Below, piece by piece: positions 4,658-5,450 of a stretch of 5,450 nt of DNA. The notes under the pieces are model-generated. The model searched no databases and was not told the origin of the DNA. It saw nothing but the letters and a program-made list of their open reading frames with translations. The DNA is from Cytophagales bacterium (GTDB lineage: Bacteria > Bacteroidota > Bacteroidia > Cytophagales > Spirosomataceae), in contig JAGWUO010000098.1 in assembly GCA_028868395.1 (NCBI GenBank), forward strand, positions 1 to 5,450. The letters are read 5' to 3'. A program made the position numbers and the translations under genes. Positions within the stretch are counted from its first letter, which is position 1. Each line of letters starts with the position of its first letter.

Positions 4658-4699
4658 AATAAAAGAAGCCCAGCGCTATGCGCCGGGCTTCTTTTATTT
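4657..4699. terminator. bidirectional intrinsic terminator of the eno-divIC operon
   Basis: A 15-bp perfect stem (4657-4671 with 4685-4699) with a GAAGCCC/GGGCTTC core is topped by one mismatch, a further 4 bp (GCGC/GCGC) and a TAT triloop. A T-rich run follows on the plus strand (TTTTATTTTT), and the mirror run serves the minus strand. The divIC stop codon (4694-4696) lies in the stem, so it terminates the minus-strand operon. It can also stop plus-strand reading from the gpmI side. Confidence 0.9.
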
Positions 4700-5014
4700 T
4701 TCAATCGGTTGATTATCCTGATCGACGATCACGAAGACGTCCTCTTTGGGTCGCTTCATGAAGTACTTTTCGCGCGCGTATTTTTCTAACAACGCCGGAT
4801 TTCCCATCACGGCAGCACGTTCCTGTTTCAGCTCTTTTAATTTGTGCCGATAGTATTCGTGCTCTGCCTTCAGGTCTGCCAATTCGGTGTAGAGTCTATA
4901 TTGGACTGAAAGATCGTTTGTATCTAATACGAACATCCAAACTAGCAAAACACTAGTGGAAACGTAATAGAAACGATTTGGCCCTAAAAATAAACTACGA
5001 ACGCGCTCAAGCAT
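4694..5014 (-). CDS. septum formation initiator, DivIC/FtsB family
   Basis: A 106-residue bitopic membrane protein: a short cytoplasmic N-terminus (MLERVRSLFLGPNRF), one membrane helix at about residues 15-31, a periplasmic coiled coil at about 35-68 rich in Leu/Glu/Lys, and the conserved C-terminal motif LEKYAREKYFMKRPKEDVF at 76-94. This is the FtsB/DivIC plan; in other bacteria these proteins join FtsL and FtsQ/DivIB to license septal peptidoglycan synthesis in the divisome. The start lies 4 nt beyond the eno stop codon, so it is almost certainly co-transcribed and perhaps translationally coupled. The eno-then-ftsB/divIC order is widespread, including in Escherichia coli, which supports the call. 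The stop codon sits within the terminator stem. Confidence 0.92.
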   Translation of the reverse strand: MLERVRSLFLGPNRFYYVSTSVLLVWMFVLDTNDLSVQYRLYTELADLKAEHEYYRHKLKELKQERAAVMGNPALLEKYAREKYFMKRPKEDVFVIVDQDNQPIEK

Positions 5015-5018
5015 GGAA

Positions 5019-5450
<432 letters not shown>

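Overview
The window looks like a chromosomal segment of a Bacteroidota bacterium, probably in or near the Cytophagales. This rests on the gene set and protein character: a Bacteroidota-style 2,3-bisphosphoglycerate-independent phosphoglycerate mutase, enolase directly followed by a short DivIC/FtsB protein, and a Tat-exported Dabb protein. Start codons lack clear Shine-Dalgarno sequences, and composition is moderate in G+C. The taxonomic call is inference; no marker RNA is present.

Layout. 1-380 (+) is the 3' end of a TVP38/TMEM64-type membrane protein. 381-772 is non-coding and holds a 176-nt dispersed repeat (copy A) followed by an array of tiny hairpins. 773-1198 (+) is a 141-residue coiled-coil, tail-anchored membrane protein. 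It is followed by a shrunken paralogue (1273-1428) that has lost the coiled coil. 1435-1650 is a second, longer hairpin array, whose last hairpin supplies the stop codon of the convergent Dabb gene (1642-2028, -). An atypical SDR gene (2055-2732, +) is divergent from it with only 26 bp between start codons. gpmI (2785-4305, +) follows and ends inside a hairpin. 4306-4656 is non-coding, with reversed hairpin units and copy B of the 176-nt repeat in inverted orientation. A strong bidirectional terminator (4657-4699) closes a minus-strand eno-divIC operon (eno is cut by the window edge).

Function. gpmI (3-phosphoglycerate to 2-phosphoglycerate) and eno (2-phosphoglycerate to phosphoenolpyruvate) are consecutive glycolytic steps, lying convergently around the repeat-rich gap. 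divIC is a cell-division gene co-transcribed with eno. The other genes have only general family assignments.

The unusual content is the non-coding DNA. It is built from very small perfect hairpins, nearly all with three-base loops closed by a C-G pair (often C-GNA-G), separated by the hexamer GACTAA. Two arrays are collinear over 111 nt, and where they differ the stems often change in compensating pairs. The 176-nt repeat copies also show compensating stem changes. These arrays flank the coiled-coil gene and its remnant, and similar hairpins reach into the ends of protein genes.
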